From positions 5,748,001 to 5,812,000 of the forward strand of contig NC_015914.1 of NCBI RefSeq assembly GCF_000222485.1: a DNA stretch of 64,000 bases, given 5' to 3'. This DNA is from Cyclobacterium marinum DSM 745 (GTDB lineage Bacteria > Bacteroidota > Bacteroidia > Cytophagales > Cyclobacteriaceae). The position numbers and the translations under genes are program-made. Positions 27,902 to 37,420 of this stretch are shown here, in pieces; within the stretch, counting starts at the first letter, position 1, and each line of letters opens with the position of its first letter. The notes beneath the pieces were generated by a model, which was given only the letters and a program-made list of their open reading frames with translations, was not told where the DNA came from and did not search any database.

Positions 27902-29302
27902 TTACTCTTTTAGAATCTGCCCAAGTAATTTTAGTTCCTGTTCCAACTTTTCCGTCCAGGGCAGCCCATAATTTAACCTGAGACAATTGTGAAACTGACT
28001 TTGCAAGGTAAACATCCTACCCGGAGCAATGCTTATCCCTCTGGACAAGACCTTATCAAATAGTTTTCCAGTATCCCATTTTTTATCCAATTCTACCCAT
28101 AGCACAAAACCACCTTGAGGCCTACTTATTTTAGTACCTTTGGGAAAATAGTCTGCAATTGCCCGAATAAAATGCAAGGAATTGCTATATAATCTGGCCC
28201 TTAATTGTCGGAGATGCTTTTCATAGTAATCATTTTCTAAAAACAAACCAATGGCTTCTTGGGTTATCGTTGTTCCTGATACGGAGTGAAATAGTTTAAG
28301 CTTTAAAATAGCCTTCATAAATTTCCCTGGAGCCATCCAACCAACCCTGTAGCCCGGAGCAAGGGTTTTGGAAACTGAGCCACACCACAAAACTATACCT
28401 TCTGTATCGAATGCTTTGCATGGCTTTGGACGAGATGGCCCAAAATATACATCTCCATACAAATCATCTTCAATGAGTGGAACATTATGCTTGGTCAAGA
28501 GCTTTACTACTTCCTTTTTATTTTTATCCGGCATACAACTACCTAAAGGATTATTAAAATTACTAACCAGCAAACAAATGTCTATTTTATCGACCAGTTC
28601 TTCTAAATCTTTGGGTAGAACCCCATATTCCGGATCTGTTGGAAGTTCAATTACTTTAAGCCCCATATTTTTGGCCAACTGTAGAATACCAAAGTAAACA
28701 GGACTTTCTACTCCTATTCGATCACCGGGCTTGGTTAAAGCCATAAATGCCAAAGAAATGGCGTGCATGGCACCGGAAGTTGTCACCAATTCATCTACCC
28801 CCAAGTTCCCTCCCCATGTAAATGACCATTTGGAAACATTTTTTCGTAATCTCATATTCCCTTGGATATCATCGTAGGCTGTTCCCCCTGCACCTAAGGT
28901 TTTGGTAGCCGTCTGGATACATTTATTTAATCTGGCTACTGGAAAAAAGGATTCATCAGGTACACTTAAAGACATCTGCGTGATGTCTTTGTTTACAAAA
29001 TGCGAAAAAACTTTACCGATTAAGCCATCTTCTTTTCCTACCATTCCATTGATATTGGGGCTACTTGCCATGGGCATGGGCAAGATTTGGTCTTCTCTCT
29101 GGCAAACAAAAAACCCCACCTGTGGCCTGGAAACAATAAAGGATCTGCTCTCCAAAAGTAAATAGGCTTGAATTACTGTGTTTTTACTGACTCCATATTC
29201 CTTACTAACCGTTCGAATAGAAGGCATTTTATCACCCAATTTTAAAGTCTTTTTTGTAATCAGGTTTTCGAAATTCTCAGCCAATTCTTCGAATAAAGTC
29301 AT
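27902..29302 (-). CDS. MocR-type GntR/aminotransferase transcriptional regulator
   Basis: From the ATG at 29302 (MTLFEELAENF) the product has 466 residues; the frame continues further upstream, but only to a TTG. The N-terminal winged helix of the GntR family shows MPSIRTVSKEYGVSKNTVIQAYLLLE. It is fused to a fold-type I aminotransferase-like domain with TSGAMHAISLAF, SNFNNPLGS, EDDLYGDVYF and a PLP lysine in GSVSKTLAPGYRVGW. MocR proteins use PLP as effector rather than for catalysis and usually control a divergent gene. Here the divergent neighbour is a branched-chain aminotransferase, itself a PLP enzyme, which makes it the probable target. The gene converges closely with the TonB receptor (27 bases between stops). 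Confidence 0.9.
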   Translation of the reverse strand: MTLFEELAENFENLITKKTLKLGDKMPSIRTVSKEYGVSKNTVIQAYLLLESRSFIVSRPQVGFFVCQREDQILPMPMASSPNINGMVGKEDGLIGKVFSHFVNKDITQMSLSVPDESFFPVARLNKCIQTATKTLGAGGTAYDDIQGNMRLRKNVSKWSFTWGGNLGVDELVTTSGAMHAISLAFMALTKPGDRIGVESPVYFGILQLAKNMGLKVIELPTDPEYGVLPKDLEELVDKIDICLLVSNFNNPLGSCMPDKNKKEVVKLLTKHNVPLIEDDLYGDVYFGPSRPKPCKAFDTEGIVLWCGSVSKTLAPGYRVGWMAPGKFMKAILKLKLFHSVSGTTITQEAIGLFLENDYYEKHLRQLRARLYSNSLHFIRAIADYFPKGTKISRPQGGFVLWVELDKKWDTGKLFDKVLSRGISIAPGRMFTLQSQFHNCLRLNYGLPWTEKLEQELKLLGQILKE

Positions 29303-29373
29303 TGAAGTAATATTGTAAACTGCACCCTTATTTAAACTGTACCCTTCAAAATTAAATAAATTGTATCTGTAAC

Positions 29374-29417
29374 CAATCAAAGATTCTTATTTATTTTGCA
29401 ATCACAATCAATTGATT
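29374..29417. promoter_or_regulatory. Candidate MocR operator: CAATCA repeats with an inverted copy
   Basis: CAATCA occurs at 29374-29379 and twice in tandem at 29399-29410. The last copy forms a 12-bp palindrome, AATCAATTGATT (29406-29417). The cluster lies in the divergent region between the MocR-type regulator and the aminotransferase, where MocR proteins commonly bind repeated half sites. Binding is inference. Confidence 0.3.
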
Positions 29418-29585
29418 TTGTAGAATAATCGGATAGCCTATTAAATTATAGGTAAAAAAATTACTAAGGGAAAATCAGGAACCAGCAGTCTTTATCAGTA
29501 CCTAAACAAACAATTGGTATTCAATACATTAAAAAGTACTACTCTTTTCTTAAAAGAAAAAAGTTTCAATAAATTATAATTACCC

Positions 29586-30626
29586 ATGATGAACGAAACG
29601 ATAACTCAGAAGCCTGATTTTGATTTTGATAATTTCACTTTCGGATTACAAGCAACTGACCGAATGTTGGTAGCTCGCTATGAAAATGGAACATGGTCTG
29701 ATTTTAAAATTGGACCGGTTCAAAACATTTCCTTATCACCTTTAGCCATGTGCTTACACTATGGCCAAACTGTCTTTGAAGGCTTAAAAGCTTTTAGAAC
29801 AGTGGATGGCAAAATCAATATTTTCCGTTTGGAAAGCCACCATAAGCGAATGAACCGGTCGTTAGAAAGAATGGCAATGCCACCCTTGCCTGCCTCCTGC
29901 TTTATCGATGGAATACGTGAACTGCTTAGTAAAGAAAGTAAATGGGTTATTGACGACCCCGAATACGCCCTTTATATTCGGCCATTTGCCATAGCAACTG
30001 AAAGCAAATTAGGAGTGGATGCCTCCCGAGAGTATCTATTTATGGTCGTACTCTCCCCCTTGAAAGCCTATTATTCTCGACCTTTAAGGGTAAAAGTGGA
30101 AACAGATTATATCCGTTCATCAAGAGGTGGTGCAGGCTCAGCAAAAAATGGGGGAAATTATGGCGCTTCCCTTTTACCACAACGAAAAGCCAAGGAAAAT
30201 GGATTTGATCAAATAATATGGTTGGATGCCAAGGAGCGAAAGTTTATTGAAGAGTCCGGTACCATGAATATCATGTTTATTCTCAATGGAAAAACCCTGC
30301 TTACCCCTTCTTTGAGCGACAGTATATTGGATGGAATTACTCGTGACTCTATCCTTAATATTGCTCCGGAAATGGGGCTTGAAGTTGAAGAAAGGGCCAT
30401 TGAAGTTGCAGAGATTCTTGAAAGAATTCGTTCAGGAGAAAAAGTAGAGGCCTTTGGGGTTGGAACTGCAGCTGTAATTTCGCCTATTAAAGAAATCTCA
30501 TATAAAGATGAAATCTTTGAAACATATGTCAACGAAAATGCCGACATGTATCGTATAAAAAATAAACTTGCTGACATCCGTAGAGGCCTGAGTCCAGACA
30601 AATTCGGTTGGTCTGATCTGGTTTAG
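29586..30626 (+). CDS. ilvE: Branched-chain amino acid aminotransferase
   Basis: The product has 346 residues and is a fold-type IV PLP enzyme that interconverts Leu, Ile and Val with their 2-oxo acids using glutamate. Visible motifs are LHYGQTVFEGLKAFR, the PLP lysine in GGAGSAKNGGNYGASL, the EESGTMNIMF block and LDGITRDSIL. Length and motif order match the longer (type II) BCAT group. An alternative start is the second ATG at 29589. It is transcribed away from the MocR-type regulator and ends in a strong terminator, so it appears monocistronic. Confidence 0.95.
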   Translation: MMNETITQKPDFDFDNFTFGLQATDRMLVARYENGTWSDFKIGPVQNISLSPLAMCLHYGQTVFEGLKAFRTVDGKINIFRLESHHKRMNRSLERMAMPPLPASCFIDGIRELLSKESKWVIDDPEYALYIRPFAIATESKLGVDASREYLFMVVLSPLKAYYSRPLRVKVETDYIRSSRGGAGSAKNGGNYGASLLPQRKAKENGFDQIIWLDAKERKFIEESGTMNIMFILNGKTLLTPSLSDSILDGITRDSILNIAPEMGLEVEERAIEVAEILERIRSGEKVEAFGVGTAAVISPIKEISYKDEIFETYVNENADMYRIKNKLADIRRGLSPDKFGWSDLV

Positions 30627-30648
30627 TTCACAGTAGTTATAATTTCTC

Positions 30649-30688
30649 AAAATAGGCCTAAATCCAATAGTTTTAGGCCTATTTTTTT
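30649..30688 (+). terminator. Rho-independent terminator after ilvE
   Basis: A 14-bp stem, AAAATAGGCCTAAA (30649-30662) / TTTAGGCCTATTTT (30672-30685), is followed by further T. It lies 22 bases after the ilvE stop and may also stop the convergent arfB transcript. Confidence 0.85.
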
Positions 30689-30731
30689 AAAGTATTTATT
30701 CATGATAAAGGCGGAGTAAAGCCATCAATAA

Positions 30732-31148
30732 TTAGAAATCTTTACTTCGCATGGCTTTTTTTTCTGAACGAACACGTTTGGCCTTTAATCGTTTTTCTTT
30801 AGCGGCTTTACTGGGGCGAGTGGCTTTTCTTTTCTTTTTCTTTTCAAATGCTTTTTCGAGAAATTCATAAAACTTTCTTTGTACAGTTTTTTTATTATCC
30901 AGTTGAGACCTAGAAGATTGGGCATCAAATTGAAGATTACCTTCCTTGTCCATTTTATTAAAATACTTGGCCATCAATAGTTCTTTTTCTTCATCAGATA
31001 AGAACTGAGAAATGGGTACATTAAAAAACAAAGTAACTCTTGAATTTACTTTGTTCACATTCTGTCCTCCCGGCCCACTACTTCTTGAGGCCTGAAAGTT
31101 AAACTCAGAATGAAAAATTTCATTTTTTATTTTATCTTTAATTGTCAT
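30732..31148 (-). CDS. arfB: Peptidyl-tRNA hydrolase ArfB (ribosome rescue)
   Basis: The product has 138 residues. The class I release-factor-like domain carries the catalytic GGQ in SRSSGPGGQNVNKVNSRV. A strongly basic C-terminal tail follows (KKKKRKATRPSKAAKEKRLKAKR is the general character), which inserts into the empty mRNA channel of stalled ribosomes. It releases the nascent chain on non-stop complexes. Length (~140) fits ArfB/YaeJ rather than a full release factor. No operon partner is evident. Confidence 0.93.
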   Translation of the reverse strand: MTIKDKIKNEIFHSEFNFQASRSSGPGGQNVNKVNSRVTLFFNVPISQFLSDEEKELLMAKYFNKMDKEGNLQFDAQSSRSQLDNKKTVQRKFYEFLEKAFEKKKKRKATRPSKAAKEKRLKAKRVRSEKKAMRSKDF

Positions 31149-31469
31149 GGAACAGAAGTGGGTTCAATACAAAAGTAAGAAAAATTAACCCTTTCGATAC
31201 CAATAAGTAAAACCCAATATTGTACTGGTATCCGGTTAATATTTTATGATTTTAAGAGAATGAGGTGATTTTCTCACCTAAGCATTGAAGGCTAAGATTA
31301 AAGCTCTCTACTGGCAGGCTTGGTCAAAAAACCGAAATAAAAGCTGTTAACTTTATATTTTGGGGTTTATTTGAATAAAAAAACAGAGGCAAAAAAATTA
31401 CCTTCCATAAAACCTGAAATTAAGGTTTAATTATGAAAGGCAATTTAACTTTTAATTATTTTCTATTCA
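31149..31469. other. Intergenic region, no gene seen
   Basis: About 320 AT-rich bases upstream of arfB and downstream of the DUF6428 gene. Small inverted repeats (AGGTGA/TCACCT near 31263-31279 and AAACCT/AGGTTT near 31407-31427) lack T-tracts and are not convincing terminators. Confidence 0.5.
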
Positions 31470-31937
31470 TTAACAGCAGCCTCCTCCGGGAGTACATGCC
31501 CCGGCAGATTCAGCTGAAACCATTTTCAAAGTAGGTTTTTTTTCAGGAATACCACAACGATCTTTGGCCAAACAATCAGTTTGTTTACTTGTAAGTAAAA
31601 ACCGATTATTACTAAATGCTAAACCAAATTTCTGGATGGTCTGGCCCTGATATTCTACTTCTATTTCTGAATCAGATAGTTTTAAAACTTTTTCTGACAA
31701 TTCAATAATATGAAGCAACTTTTCTGGGTGTAAACGATGGTTGTAATCATCTGCAGACCAAAGTTGGAAATTTATCACTTCTTCTTTTCGTTCTGTACCC
31801 CCACAATCAATGAAATGTTTAACTACCTTTCCTACTTCTGTCACATGAAAATGCTCCGGAACCAGAGATCCATCAGGTAATTGAAATAATAATTCTTGCT
31901 GTTCTGTCAATAGGGGCTTAATTTCTGAAAGTTTCAT
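31470..31937 (-). CDS. DUF6428 family protein
   Basis: The product has 155 residues, is soluble and has no signal peptide. The N-terminal half contains FQLPDGSLVPEHFHVTEVG and HFIDCGGTERKEEVINFQLW. The middle has DYNHRLHPEKLLHIIELSE. The C-terminus has DCLAKDRCG and a Cys/Gly-rich tail, CTPGGGCC. These match the DUF6428 family of Bacteroidota, which I recall being found next to arsR/arsenic genes. The paired cysteines and conserved His could bind a thiophilic metal or metalloid. No arsenic genes are visible here, so the role is open. Confidence 0.75.
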   Translation of the reverse strand: MKLSEIKPLLTEQQELLFQLPDGSLVPEHFHVTEVGKVVKHFIDCGGTERKEEVINFQLWSADDYNHRLHPEKLLHIIELSEKVLKLSDSEIEVEYQGQTIQKFGLAFSNNRFLLTSKQTDCLAKDRCGIPEKKPTLKMVSAESAGACTPGGGCC

Positions 31938-32228
31938 ATCCTTATTTTTTAAATAAAAACGATTGTACCACGATGTTTTACTAATAAAAAGGGAGATTTT
32001 TAAATCACTCCTTGAATTGAATCATCGTTTCATTGCAATATTACGATTAATTAATTAAAAGTAAAAGACGTAGTTTAATTATTTATGTTTTAAAGGTAAA
32101 ATCTCATGCAAAACCATTCTTCTCAACGCTTATTCAAAATTTAACAAGTCCTAATTAAATAGAATTCACTAAAAGGAATGTTTTTGGTGAAAATTTGTTT
32201 ATAATTCGACCACTCTAATAGAAAATCT

Positions 32229-33971
32229 ATGGCAAAAAATAAAAGTAATGTTAGTTTAAATAGTGTTTTTAAAACCATTATTTGGCCAAGGCGAAAATAC
32301 ATTTTCATTGGACTTGTTTTAATTATTATCAGTAGGCTTTCCGGATTAGTCTTACCATGGGCGAGTAAATATTTAGTGGATGATGTAATCCCGTCCAGCA
32401 ATTTTGAATTACTGAAATGGCTAATTGTTGCAGTGGTAATAGCTGTAACAGTACAAGCTGTAACCTCCTTTGGCTTGACCCAAATATTAAGTGTTGAAGC
32501 CCAAAACCTTATTGCAAAACTAAGAGTTGAAGTTCAAGCCCACATTATAAGATTGCCGATTCGATTTTTTGACAATGCCAAAACCGGCGAATTGGTATCC
32601 AGAGTAATGACAGATGTGGAAGGGGTACGTAATTTGGTAGGGACAGGGCTTGCTCAAATGGTAGGGGGACTATTAACATCGCTAATAAGTCTTGTGCTAT
32701 TGATATACATCAGTCCAAAAATGACTTTATATGTATTGGTTCCAGTCATAATATTTGGTGTAATTTCATTAAAAGCATTTGGTAAAATCCGTCCCATATT
32801 CAGGGAGCGAGGTAAAATAAATGCTGATGTTACAGGCAGATTAACAGAAACCTTAGGAGGAATTAGGGTTATCAAAGGCTTTAATGCAGAAGATCAAGAA
32901 ACCAAGATATTTGAATCAGGCGTAAAAAAACTGTTTTTAAATGTGAAAAGCAGCTTAACCGCCACGAGTTTCGTTACAAGTGCCGCAACTTTTTTACTCG
33001 GTTTAGCCTCAGCAGGGATAATGGGAATTGGAGGGTACATGATCATGGAGGACCAATTGACTTTCGGAGATTTTCTAGCCTTTACCTTATTATTGGGTTT
33101 TATGATCGCACCAATTCTTCAAATGAGTAATATAGGCAGCCAGCTTACAGAAGCTTTTGCGGGATTGGACAGAACGCAAGAATTGATGAATATTCCTCTG
33201 GAGGCCGACCCTGCCAATCGGAATATATTGCTACCGGAAATAAAAGGTAGGGTATCCTTTGACAATGTTCATTTTGAATATGAACCTGGAGCAGAAATAA
33301 TAAAAGGTGTAGATTTTGTTGCCGAACCTGGAAGTGTTACTGCTTTGGTAGGTAGTTCCGGTTCAGGAAAAACAACCATCTCAGGGCTGGTTGCATCATT
33401 TCTTATTCCTACCGAAGGCACGGTTAGCATAGACGGACAGGACTTGAGTAAAGTAGATTTGAATTCCTTTAGGAAACACCTGGGAGTAGTTCTTCAGGAT
33501 GACTTTCTTTTTGAAGGTACAATTAGGGAAAACATCATGTTTCCTAGACCGAATGCCACTGAGGAGATGCTTCAGGAAGCAGTAAAGTCAGCATACGTGA
33601 ATCAATTTACTGATCAATTTGAAGAGGGCCTAGAAACAGTAATAGGTGAAAGAGGGGTAAAACTTTCCGGGGGACAAAGACAAAGATTAGCCATAGCTAG
33701 GGCAATATTGGCTGATCCACGCATATTAATATTGGATGAAGCCACCAGTAACCTTGATGCAGAAAGTGAACATTTTATTCAATCAAGCTTAAAAAGTCTA
33801 ATGGCCGGAAGAACTACATTTGTTATCGCACATAGGCTAAGCACCATACGACAGGCTGATCAAATATTGGTTATAGAGAAAGGTCAGATAGTAGAGCGAG
33901 GGAAACATGATGAGCTGATCCAATCCAAGGGGCGATACCATGATTTGTACACATTCCAAGCAAGAATTTAA
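32229..33971 (+). CDS. ABC-type exporter, MsbA/lipid A-like half-transporter with fused ATPase
   Basis: The product has 580 residues. An N-terminal six-helix ABC exporter domain (about 20-310, with FDNAKTGELVSRVMTDVEGVR as the coupling region) is fused to an ATPase domain. The ATPase has Walker A GSSGSGKTT, Q-loop VLQDDFLF, signature LSGGQRQR, Walker B ILILDEAT and H-loop IAHRLST. It acts as a homodimer or heterodimer in the inner membrane. MsbA-like lipid flipping or drug or peptide export are possible; the sequence does not decide. It stands alone with 290 bases upstream and no obvious partner. Confidence 0.92.
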   Translation: MAKNKSNVSLNSVFKTIIWPRRKYIFIGLVLIIISRLSGLVLPWASKYLVDDVIPSSNFELLKWLIVAVVIAVTVQAVTSFGLTQILSVEAQNLIAKLRVEVQAHIIRLPIRFFDNAKTGELVSRVMTDVEGVRNLVGTGLAQMVGGLLTSLISLVLLIYISPKMTLYVLVPVIIFGVISLKAFGKIRPIFRERGKINADVTGRLTETLGGIRVIKGFNAEDQETKIFESGVKKLFLNVKSSLTATSFVTSAATFLLGLASAGIMGIGGYMIMEDQLTFGDFLAFTLLLGFMIAPILQMSNIGSQLTEAFAGLDRTQELMNIPLEADPANRNILLPEIKGRVSFDNVHFEYEPGAEIIKGVDFVAEPGSVTALVGSSGSGKTTISGLVASFLIPTEGTVSIDGQDLSKVDLNSFRKHLGVVLQDDFLFEGTIRENIMFPRPNATEEMLQEAVKSAYVNQFTDQFEEGLETVIGERGVKLSGGQRQRLAIARAILADPRILILDEATSNLDAESEHFIQSSLKSLMAGRTTFVIAHRLSTIRQADQILVIEKGQIVERGKHDELIQSKGRYHDLYTFQARI

Positions 33972-34117
33972 GGCCAATTTAACACAAAGTTCCTAACAGG
34001 TCTTTTAATATTTGAGGCAATCAGTTCAGAATCAATCACTACGAAACTGAATGAACCCATACGGATTTAACCAATTCTTTTTTGGCCGTTTATATATTAT
34101 ATTTTAAACAAGATCAA

Positions 34118-35359
34118 CTAGGAGTCATTGGCCATTAAGGTTTTTGCGGCAAGCCTTCCCGAAGTCATGGCTGCATTTATCGAACCATTCAATAAATGAT
34201 CCCCTGCCAAATAAACATTGTCATACAATTTAACATGTTGTAGTGGGAGGGTGTTTTTAACTTCTGAAAGTATGGGTAATGCTTTGTCAATTGAAAAGGT
34301 TTTAACGTGCTCAAAATGATTGGCATTTATACCTGTTAAGGCTTCCAATTCCTTAGCAATCATATTTTCAAGAGAATCAATGCCCTCAACATCCTTGATG
34401 ATAGAAACAGAAAGTAGTGCTCGACCATCACTAGAATAGCTCTTACTTACATCTGTCATAAAAACAAAGTTATTAATCAAGTATTGCTCATCAGGAACAA
34501 GTCCAATCATTGGCTTACCAATAAAGGATTGTTGCAAAGTAAAATACAGATTTGTCACTTTGTTGTATTTCAATATTTCTTTGCCAACGATTTCATTTGG
34601 AGCTGTTGCTATAATAATTTGGTCTGCGGTCAATTGGTTACCGGACTCCAAGTGTATGGTATTTTTTTCTATGGAACTTACCTTTGTTTGAAACCTTACC
34701 TGAGTATGCTCAAGTTGCGAGTAAAGTTGTTGGCTTATCTCTCCCATCCCTTTTTGGGGAATAGCAGCATAACCTTCTCCGAACATTTTAAACACAAACT
34801 CAAACATTGCCGAAGAGGTAGATAATTTATCTTCAAGAAAAATCCCACTAAAGAAAGGCTTGAAAAAATTGTGTACAATGCGTTTTGAAAAGCCATATCC
34901 CTCTAAATAGGCTAAAGTTGTTTGCTGGGGACTGTCAAAGATTTCTTCAATTGACTTTTCCTTAAGTTTTTTGGTGAGGGCATACATTTTATATTTGTCC
35001 CATACTGTACCCACTTTAGAAAAAGCCATAGAAAACAGCTTTAATGGGTTTCGGAGTGGATCATGCACTGCAAAAGAACCTTCCCCTCCTTCAAATATGA
35101 TTGCCCCGGGTTTAAATTTCTTTAAATTTAGTTTATCTAGGTCGAGGTATCTGCTTAATTCAGGGTATGCCGTAAGTAACACCTGAAAACCTTGATCGAG
35201 TAAATACCCGTATGCTTCAACTGTTTTAACTCTTCCTCCTATACCATCTGAAGCCTCAAGAATAACCGGGAAATAACCGACTTTTTCTAATTCAATTGCA
35301 GCCACTAACCCGGATATTCCAGCGCCAATTATATAAACAGATTTTTCAGATGCAAACAT
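34118..35359 (-). CDS. FAD-dependent amine oxidase/phytoene desaturase-like oxidoreductase
   Basis: The product has 413 residues. The N-terminal dinucleotide-binding fold is VYIIGAGISGLVAAIELEK, then ILEASDGIGGRV. This GxGxxG...E...GG pattern is that of FAD proteins of the protoporphyrinogen oxidase, phytoene desaturase and monoamine oxidase superfamily. The C-terminal FAD closing motif appears as VYLAGDHLLNGSINAAMTSGR. It is cytosolic or loosely membrane-bound. Carotenoid- or isoprenoid-modifying activity is possible, since flavin enzymes of this type serve pigment synthesis in this family, but the substrate is not shown. It follows the helicase gene by 25 bases. Confidence 0.85.
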   Translation of the reverse strand: MFASEKSVYIIGAGISGLVAAIELEKVGYFPVILEASDGIGGRVKTVEAYGYLLDQGFQVLLTAYPELSRYLDLDKLNLKKFKPGAIIFEGGEGSFAVHDPLRNPLKLFSMAFSKVGTVWDKYKMYALTKKLKEKSIEEIFDSPQQTTLAYLEGYGFSKRIVHNFFKPFFSGIFLEDKLSTSSAMFEFVFKMFGEGYAAIPQKGMGEISQQLYSQLEHTQVRFQTKVSSIEKNTIHLESGNQLTADQIIIATAPNEIVGKEILKYNKVTNLYFTLQQSFIGKPMIGLVPDEQYLINNFVFMTDVSKSYSSDGRALLSVSIIKDVEGIDSLENMIAKELEALTGINANHFEHVKTFSIDKALPILSEVKNTLPLQHVKLYDNVYLAGDHLLNGSINAAMTSGRLAAKTLMANDS

Positions 35360-35384
35360 AGGTATGAATTAATTTAACATTCAA

Positions 35385-36737
35385 TTAATCAAGCCCATCT
35401 TTAATGTTTTTACGTTCACGAAACTTCCCTTTTTCAGCTGAGGGTTTGGCTTTTGCCTTGGTTTCCTGACTTTCACTTTCAGGGCTATTTGAATTTCTAT
35501 TTTCTTTAGGTTTAGACTGTTTTCTAAAAGGCTTTTTCTTTTTGTAATTTGAAGAAGACTTTTTATTTCCACCGGAAGTTTTCTTAGCATGCTTTTTATT
35601 TAAATCAGGACCTGAACCGATTTCTTCCGGATTAGGCAATACCTCAATTTCCATGCCGATAAGGTTCTCAATATTTCTATACTTGTACCTATCTTTTTCA
35701 TTAACAAAGGTCACAGCCTTTCCTTTCTTCTCTGCCCTAGCTGTTCTTCCTACTCGGTGAACATAATCTTCCGGGTCATTTGGACTATCAAAATTGATTA
35801 CTAATTCAATATCCTCCACATCTATACCTCTGGACAAGATGTCTGTAGCGACCAAGATTTTAAGCGATTTATTTTTAAAAGCTGACATAATTTTTTCCCG
35901 CTCATTTTGATCTAAATCAGCATGAAAAGCCTCAACCATAAAAGATTTTTTTAAGGCTTTAAATAAGGATTTCACCTTATCTTTTGTAGAGCAAAATATG
36001 ATGACAGCCTGATAGTCCTGAGATTTGAGAATATGGTTAGCCAGAGCTTCTTTTTGTCCGTCATAAACATGGTAAACGTATTGACTTACTCCTTTTGCAG
36101 TTTTACCAAGCGCAATAGATATTTGCTCAGGCTTGTTCAAAATTTGCTGCGAAAATTGTCTGATTTTCGGAGGCATAGTGGCAGAAAACAACAGGGTTTG
36201 TCTTTTTTGAGGTAGGTGTTTGACGATGGTTAAAATATCATCTGAAAACCCCATATCTAGCATTCTATCTGCTTCATCCAAAATCAAATTTTCCAGACTA
36301 TCAAATTTGACCTTCCCTCCTGCCAACAGAGCAATGAGTCTTCCGGGTGTAGCAACAACTATATCCGCTCCCATTTCCAAAGCTTTCCTTTGTTGTTCCC
36401 ACACTTTTCCATCACCTCCACCATAAATAGGGATTGAACTTATTCCTAAAAAATAAGCTAAACCTTGAATTTGTTGATCAATCTGAATGGCCAATTCTCG
36501 AGTCGGGGCAATGATCAAAACTTTCACCCCTTTTCCGTGGCTTTTACTTATTTTATTGAGTACCGGCAAAATAAAAGCAGCCGTCTTACCCGTGCCTGTT
36601 TGTGCGGTGGCAATGATATCTTTGCCTTCCAAAATAATTGGTATTGCCTGTTCTTGTATTGGGGTTGCTTTTTCAAAACCCATTGCATCCAAACCTTCTT
36701 GCAGTTCGGGAACAAAATTAAATTCACTAAAAGTCAA
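35385..36737 (-). CDS. DEAD-box RNA helicase (RhlE-like)
   Basis: The product has 450 residues. Motifs in order are the Q motif (FEKATPIQEQAIP), I (AQTGTGKT), Ia (PTRELAIQ), Ib (TPGRL), II (DEAD in LILDEADRMLDMGF), III (SAT), IV (IIFCSTK), V (LVATDILSRGIDV) and VI (HRVGRTARAEKKG). The last ~90 residues are a basic, low-complexity tail rich in Lys, Ser and Asn that probably binds RNA. It unwinds short duplexes in ribosome assembly or mRNA turnover, often in cold response. The gene lies between a DoxX-like gene (11 bases upstream) and the FAD oxidoreductase (25 bases downstream). Confidence 0.93.
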   Translation of the reverse strand: MTFSEFNFVPELQEGLDAMGFEKATPIQEQAIPIILEGKDIIATAQTGTGKTAAFILPVLNKISKSHGKGVKVLIIAPTRELAIQIDQQIQGLAYFLGISSIPIYGGGDGKVWEQQRKALEMGADIVVATPGRLIALLAGGKVKFDSLENLILDEADRMLDMGFSDDILTIVKHLPQKRQTLLFSATMPPKIRQFSQQILNKPEQISIALGKTAKGVSQYVYHVYDGQKEALANHILKSQDYQAVIIFCSTKDKVKSLFKALKKSFMVEAFHADLDQNEREKIMSAFKNKSLKILVATDILSRGIDVEDIELVINFDSPNDPEDYVHRVGRTARAEKKGKAVTFVNEKDRYKYRNIENLIGMEIEVLPNPEEIGSGPDLNKKHAKKTSGGNKKSSSNYKKKKPFRKQSKPKENRNSNSPESESQETKAKAKPSAEKGKFRERKNIKDGLD

Positions 36738-36748
36738 TTTTCTCTAAT

Positions 36749-37093
36749 TTAAGTGTACATATATGCCCAACCAATTAATACCAATTGTATCGGTAGTCTT
36801 ATCAACAACAACCACTTTGGAATACCTAAATGCTTTTTTTGATACATGTATAGATTGGCTGGAAATACTGCAATTAACAAAAGGATGATTCCATAGGCAG
36901 CTTCAGTACGACTTGTTTCAAAAAACAAGCCAATCCCTAATCCCAGCTCAATACTCCCTACTAATATATTAATCAATTTGGGTACAGGAATAAAGGGCGG
37001 AATAATACTTGTAAACAAACGGTGTTTTACAAAATGCATCACACCCATTGTTAAATAAAAAATTGCCATTGCATAAAGAAATGCTTCATCCAT
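36749..37093 (-). CDS. DoxX-like small integral membrane protein
   Basis: From the ATG at 37093 the product has 114 residues; five further upstream codons lead only to a TTG. Four hydrophobic helices are evident: AFLYAMAIFYLTMGVMHF, KLINILVGSIELGLGIGLF, AAYGIILLLIAVFPANLYM and LLLIRLPIQLVLIGWAYMY. The G-V-M-H-F and F-P-A-N motifs are those of DoxX-like proteins. The biochemical role is not established. It is the first gene of a likely unit with the DEAD-box helicase. Confidence 0.82.
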   Translation of the reverse strand: MDEAFLYAMAIFYLTMGVMHFVKHRLFTSIIPPFIPVPKLINILVGSIELGLGIGLFFETSRTEAAYGIILLLIAVFPANLYMYQKKHLGIPKWLLLIRLPIQLVLIGWAYMYT

Positions 37094-37420
37094 AAAAATC
37101 AATTGCAATAATTTCTTTATCCTCTAAAATTAGAACATCAAAGTTGCATATCAAATATTTTGAGCCTTAATAGCTTAAATAATTTCCTTTTAAGGAAAAA
37201 CATGAAGGATAGACCCTCTGAATAAATAATTATCGAATAATTCCATAACTTTAAAAATAGAGCTAGCCACAATTAATAAACCTTAGGTTTTATATAGTTG
37301 CCTCACATAATGCCAAATGCTTCGGAGCAAGGCATGTCCATTATTTAGGTTGGATTCTCAAATGGCCTAATTCAAAGTATATTGTAGCGATGTCAATTAA
37401 TTATTCTATAGGAGTTAGGG
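37094..37420. other. Intergenic region at the downstream end of the eCIS cluster
   Basis: About 330 bases without a supportable gene or clear terminator. Small palindromes (TTTCCTTTTAAGGAAA near 37191-37198 and surroundings, ATGCC...GGCAT near 37310-37335) do not have the T-tract expected for the end of the leftward eCIS transcript. Confidence 0.45.

Noticed and set aside
27881..27924. Inverted repeat TTGGGCAG/CTGCCCAA between the convergent receptor and MocR genes
   Set aside because: The right arm lies inside the MocR coding sequence, the loop is long (28 bases) and there is no T-tract, so a terminator is not supported.
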